DNA from: Ohtaekwangia koreensis
Lineage (GTDB): Bacteria; Bacteroidota; Bacteroidia; Cytophagales; Cyclobacteriaceae
DNA length: 64,000 nucleotides
Direction of reading: 5' to 3'
Assembly: GCF_900167975.1 (NCBI RefSeq)
Contig: NZ_FUZU01000001.1
Location: forward strand, 1,274,580 to 1,338,579
Shown here piece after piece: positions 62,658 through 64,000 of this stretch (the first letter of the stretch is position 1; each line of letters opens with the position of its first letter). The notes under the pieces are model-generated. The model saw only the letters and a program-made list of their open reading frames with translations. It had not been told where the DNA came from and did no database searches. Position numbers and translations under genes: made by a program.

Positions 62658-63412
62658 ACGAAGCATTCGAAAAACATAAGGTCTGTGTTCTTATACCCAC
62701 CTATAATAACCACCTGACATTAGAGAATGTTTTGAAAGATGTGATGCGCTTTACAACACACATCATGGTAGTGAACGATGGTTCCACCGACAGCACGCCC
62801 GCTATACTTAGCAAGTATCCATCGGTAAAAGTAGTGCAGTATGAAAAGAATCAAGGTAAAGGTCATGCACTGCGTCTGGGTTTTAAAAAAGCCGTTGAGT
62901 ATGGATATGATTATGCAATCACCATCGATTCGGACGGACAACATTTTGCTGAAGACCTCCCGAAGTTTATTGAAAAATTAAAGCAGCACCCGCAGGCTAT
63001 CATCATGGGCGCGCGCAACATGGACCAGGCAAGTGTTCCTGGTAAAAGTAGTTTCGGACATAAGTTCTCTAACTTCTGGTTTAAGGTTGAAACCGGAGTG
63101 CAGATGAGCGATACGCAAAGCGGATATCGCTTATACCCTGTTAAACTGTTGCAGAATTTTAAATTCATGACGAAGAAGTTTGAATTTGAAATCGAGGTGA
63201 TGGTACGTGCGGTATGGAGTGGTATAGAAATTACAGAAGTACCTGTACGCGTTTTCTATGCGGAGAAAGGTGAACGCATTTCACACTTTCGTCCCTTTAA
63301 AGATTTTACCAGGATCAGCATTCTGAATACAGTACTCGTCACGTTAGCCCTCCTATACTATAAACCCCGCGATCTATACCGGAGCATTAAAAAAAAAACT
63401 TCAGGCAAATAG
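62654..63412 (+). CDS. Glycosyltransferase family 2, probably split from its DUF2062 tail (252 aa)
   Basis: The GT-A fold shows VCVLIPTYNN, VVNDGSTDST, the metal-binding DSDGQH and NTQSGYRLYP-like SDTQSGYRL. It would add a sugar or phospho-sugar head group, or act as the acyl/glycosyl transferase arm of the cluster. In many Bacteroidota the same protein continues into a C-terminal DUF2062 membrane domain. Here the frame ends at TAG 63410 just after a run of ten A (63389-63398), and the DUF2062 frame continues directly one base back. Either a frame break or a slippage site separates them. Confidence 0.9.
   Translation: MNEAFEKHKVCVLIPTYNNHLTLENVLKDVMRFTTHIMVVNDGSTDSTPAILSKYPSVKVVQYEKNQGKGHALRLGFKKAVEYGYDYAITIDSDGQHFAEDLPKFIEKLKQHPQAIIMGARNMDQASVPGKSSFGHKFSNFWFKVETGVQMSDTQSGYRLYPVKLLQNFKFMTKKFEFEIEVMVRAVWSGIEITEVPVRVFYAEKGERISHFRPFKDFTRISILNTVLVTLALLYYKPRDLYRSIKKKTSGK
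63389..63398 (+). other. A10 run at the GT2/DUF2062 junction (slippage or indel site)
   Basis: Ten consecutive A lie where the two frames meet. One extra A, or a -1 shift, joins the glycosyltransferase frame to the DUF2062 frame, with codons reading KKKNFRQIVREQ and onward with no stop. Confidence 0.7.
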
Positions 63413-63846
63413 TTCGCGAGCAACTTCTCAATCCTGACGAGTCCGCAGCAGTAAAGGCTACCTCCGTCGGTTTTGGAGTTTTCATGGGAATTGTGCCATT
63501 GTGGGGATTTCAACTTGCCATAGCAATAGCGTTGGCGTTTGCGTTTCGTCTCAATAAAGCATTGGTCATTATTGCCGCGAACATTAGTATTCCTCCGATG
63601 ATCCCGCTGATTCTTTTTTTAAGCCATAGAACAGGAGCGATCTGGATGGGCGATCAGGCGCAATTGATTTCATTTACCAGTGGCATTACACTGGAGATGG
63701 TTCATAATAATTTTATACAGTATGTAGTGGGCGCGGTAACACTTTCCATTGTTGCAGGAATTGGTTTTGGACTGGTAACCTATATACTGCTGAAGATTTT
63801 TAAGATTGATGCAGTTAAGAGCCGAGATATAGCAGACAAAGTATAA
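63394..63846 (+). CDS. DUF2062 membrane domain, lacking its own start upstream
   Basis: The DUF2062 signature VFMGIVPLWGFQLAIAIALA and NKALVIIAANISIPPMIPL is clear, with three hydrophobic helices. The first ATG is at 63484, but the conserved domain begins earlier: the frame is open back to 63391 with NPDESAAVKATSVGFG before that ATG, and there is no ATG, GTG, TTG or CTG codon in that stretch. The domain is thus most likely made as the tail of the glycosyltransferase by a shift in the A10 run. If the break is real, only a truncated form could start at 63484. Confidence 0.75.
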   Translation, partial: KNFRQIVREQLLNPDESAAVKATSVGFGVFMGIVPLWGFQLAIAIALAFAFRLNKALVIIAANISIPPMIPLILFLSHRTGAIWMGDQAQLISFTSGITLEMVHNNFIQYVVGAVTLSIVAGIGFGLVTYILLKIFKIDAVKSRDIADKV

Positions 63847-63888
63847 AGTAGTATATAACACGGATGCTATATCCGATGCGTGTATTTT

Positions 63889-64000
63889 ATGGAACAGATT
63901 TTTTTAGCCATTTATAATTTTTTTAAAAGACGCAGGCAAACCTTCTGGGCTGTCTTTGTCGGTACCCTTGTGCTGATCAGCTGGGGTGCTTCCCGCATTG
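63889..64000 (+). CDS. Start of a membrane protein, probable RND/MMPL exporter (cut by window edge)
   Basis: An ATG at 63889 opens a frame that runs off the right edge. The 37 visible residues have a basic patch (KRRRQ) followed by a hydrophobic helix (WAVFVGTLVLISWGAS), as at the N-terminus of MMPL-type transporters. Aryl polyene and flexirubin clusters carry an MMPL exporter (ApeM role) at about this place, so that identity is inferred from context. The visible piece alone does not prove it. Confidence 0.6.
   Translation, partial: MEQIFLAIYNFFKRRRQTFWAVFVGTLVLISWGASRI

Noticed and set aside
63861-63875. CGGAT/ATCCG hairpin before the last gene as a terminator
   Set aside because: Only 5 bp of stem with no T-run, and the genes on both sides belong to one operon.

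Overview
The window reads as chromosomal DNA of a member of the Bacteroidota, most likely the order Cytophagales. The support is a SprB-repeat protein with a type IX secretion (T9SS) C-terminal sorting domain, many lipoproteins, carbohydrate-active enzymes, an ECF sigma factor, a TAnnTTTG-type promoter word, sparse Shine-Dalgarno sequences, and a flexirubin/aryl-polyene pigment cluster led by a Flavobacterium-type tyrosine ammonia-lyase. No rRNA, tRNA, CRISPR array, insertion sequence or phage gene was seen.

Layout. 1-11530: the end of an unknown gene, then three large exported proteins (1550, 699 and 1448 aa) in one tight operon; the last carries about ten SprB repeats and a T9SS tail. 11661-29535: a glycan-degradation island with two GH29 alpha-L-fucosidases, a GH35 beta-galactosidase, a BNR/sialidase-like protein, a GH92 alpha-mannosidase and a GH2 beta-mannosidase. 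Interspersed are a LytS/LytTR two-component pair, a VCBS/UnbV lipoprotein and an ECF sigma factor; there is no SusC/SusD pair. The enzyme set would take complex N-glycans apart from the tip to the Man-beta-GlcNAc core. 29544-33161: a TPR sensor kinase and an NtrC-type response regulator. 33323-39613: housekeeping genes (UDP-diacylglucosamine hydrolase, FtsH, RsfS, biotin ligase, THUMP methyltransferase).

39701-44714: a probable zinc-homeostasis block with an ABC ATPase, an FtsX-like permease with histidine-rich loops, two paralogous small exported CFFCGG proteins, an alpha/beta hydrolase and a COG0523 GTPase. One of the small genes has two Fur/Zur-like 6-3-6 palindromes lying over its promoter. 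44715-46922: a patatin-like outer-membrane protein.

47097-64000: the flexirubin-type pigment cluster, all on the plus strand and running off the right edge. It holds tyrosine ammonia-lyase, a ketoreductase, three intact and two degenerate ketosynthases, two acyl carrier proteins, two dehydratases, a thioesterase, an acyltransferase, an O-methyltransferase and a flavin-dependent halogenase-like enzyme. It also holds a polysaccharide deacetylase, a LolA-like protein, a lipoprotein, a glycosyltransferase 2 gene split from its DUF2062 tail at a run of ten A, and the start of a membrane protein that may be the exporter. DarA, DarB and an aryl-acid ligase are not in the window.

The points most worth checking are the A10 frame break between GT2 and DUF2062, the tandem Zur-like boxes with the zinc block, the perfect LacI/cre-like palindrome at the stop of the ECF sigma gene, the SusCD-less N-glycan island, and strong enrichment of TATA words inside coding sequence.
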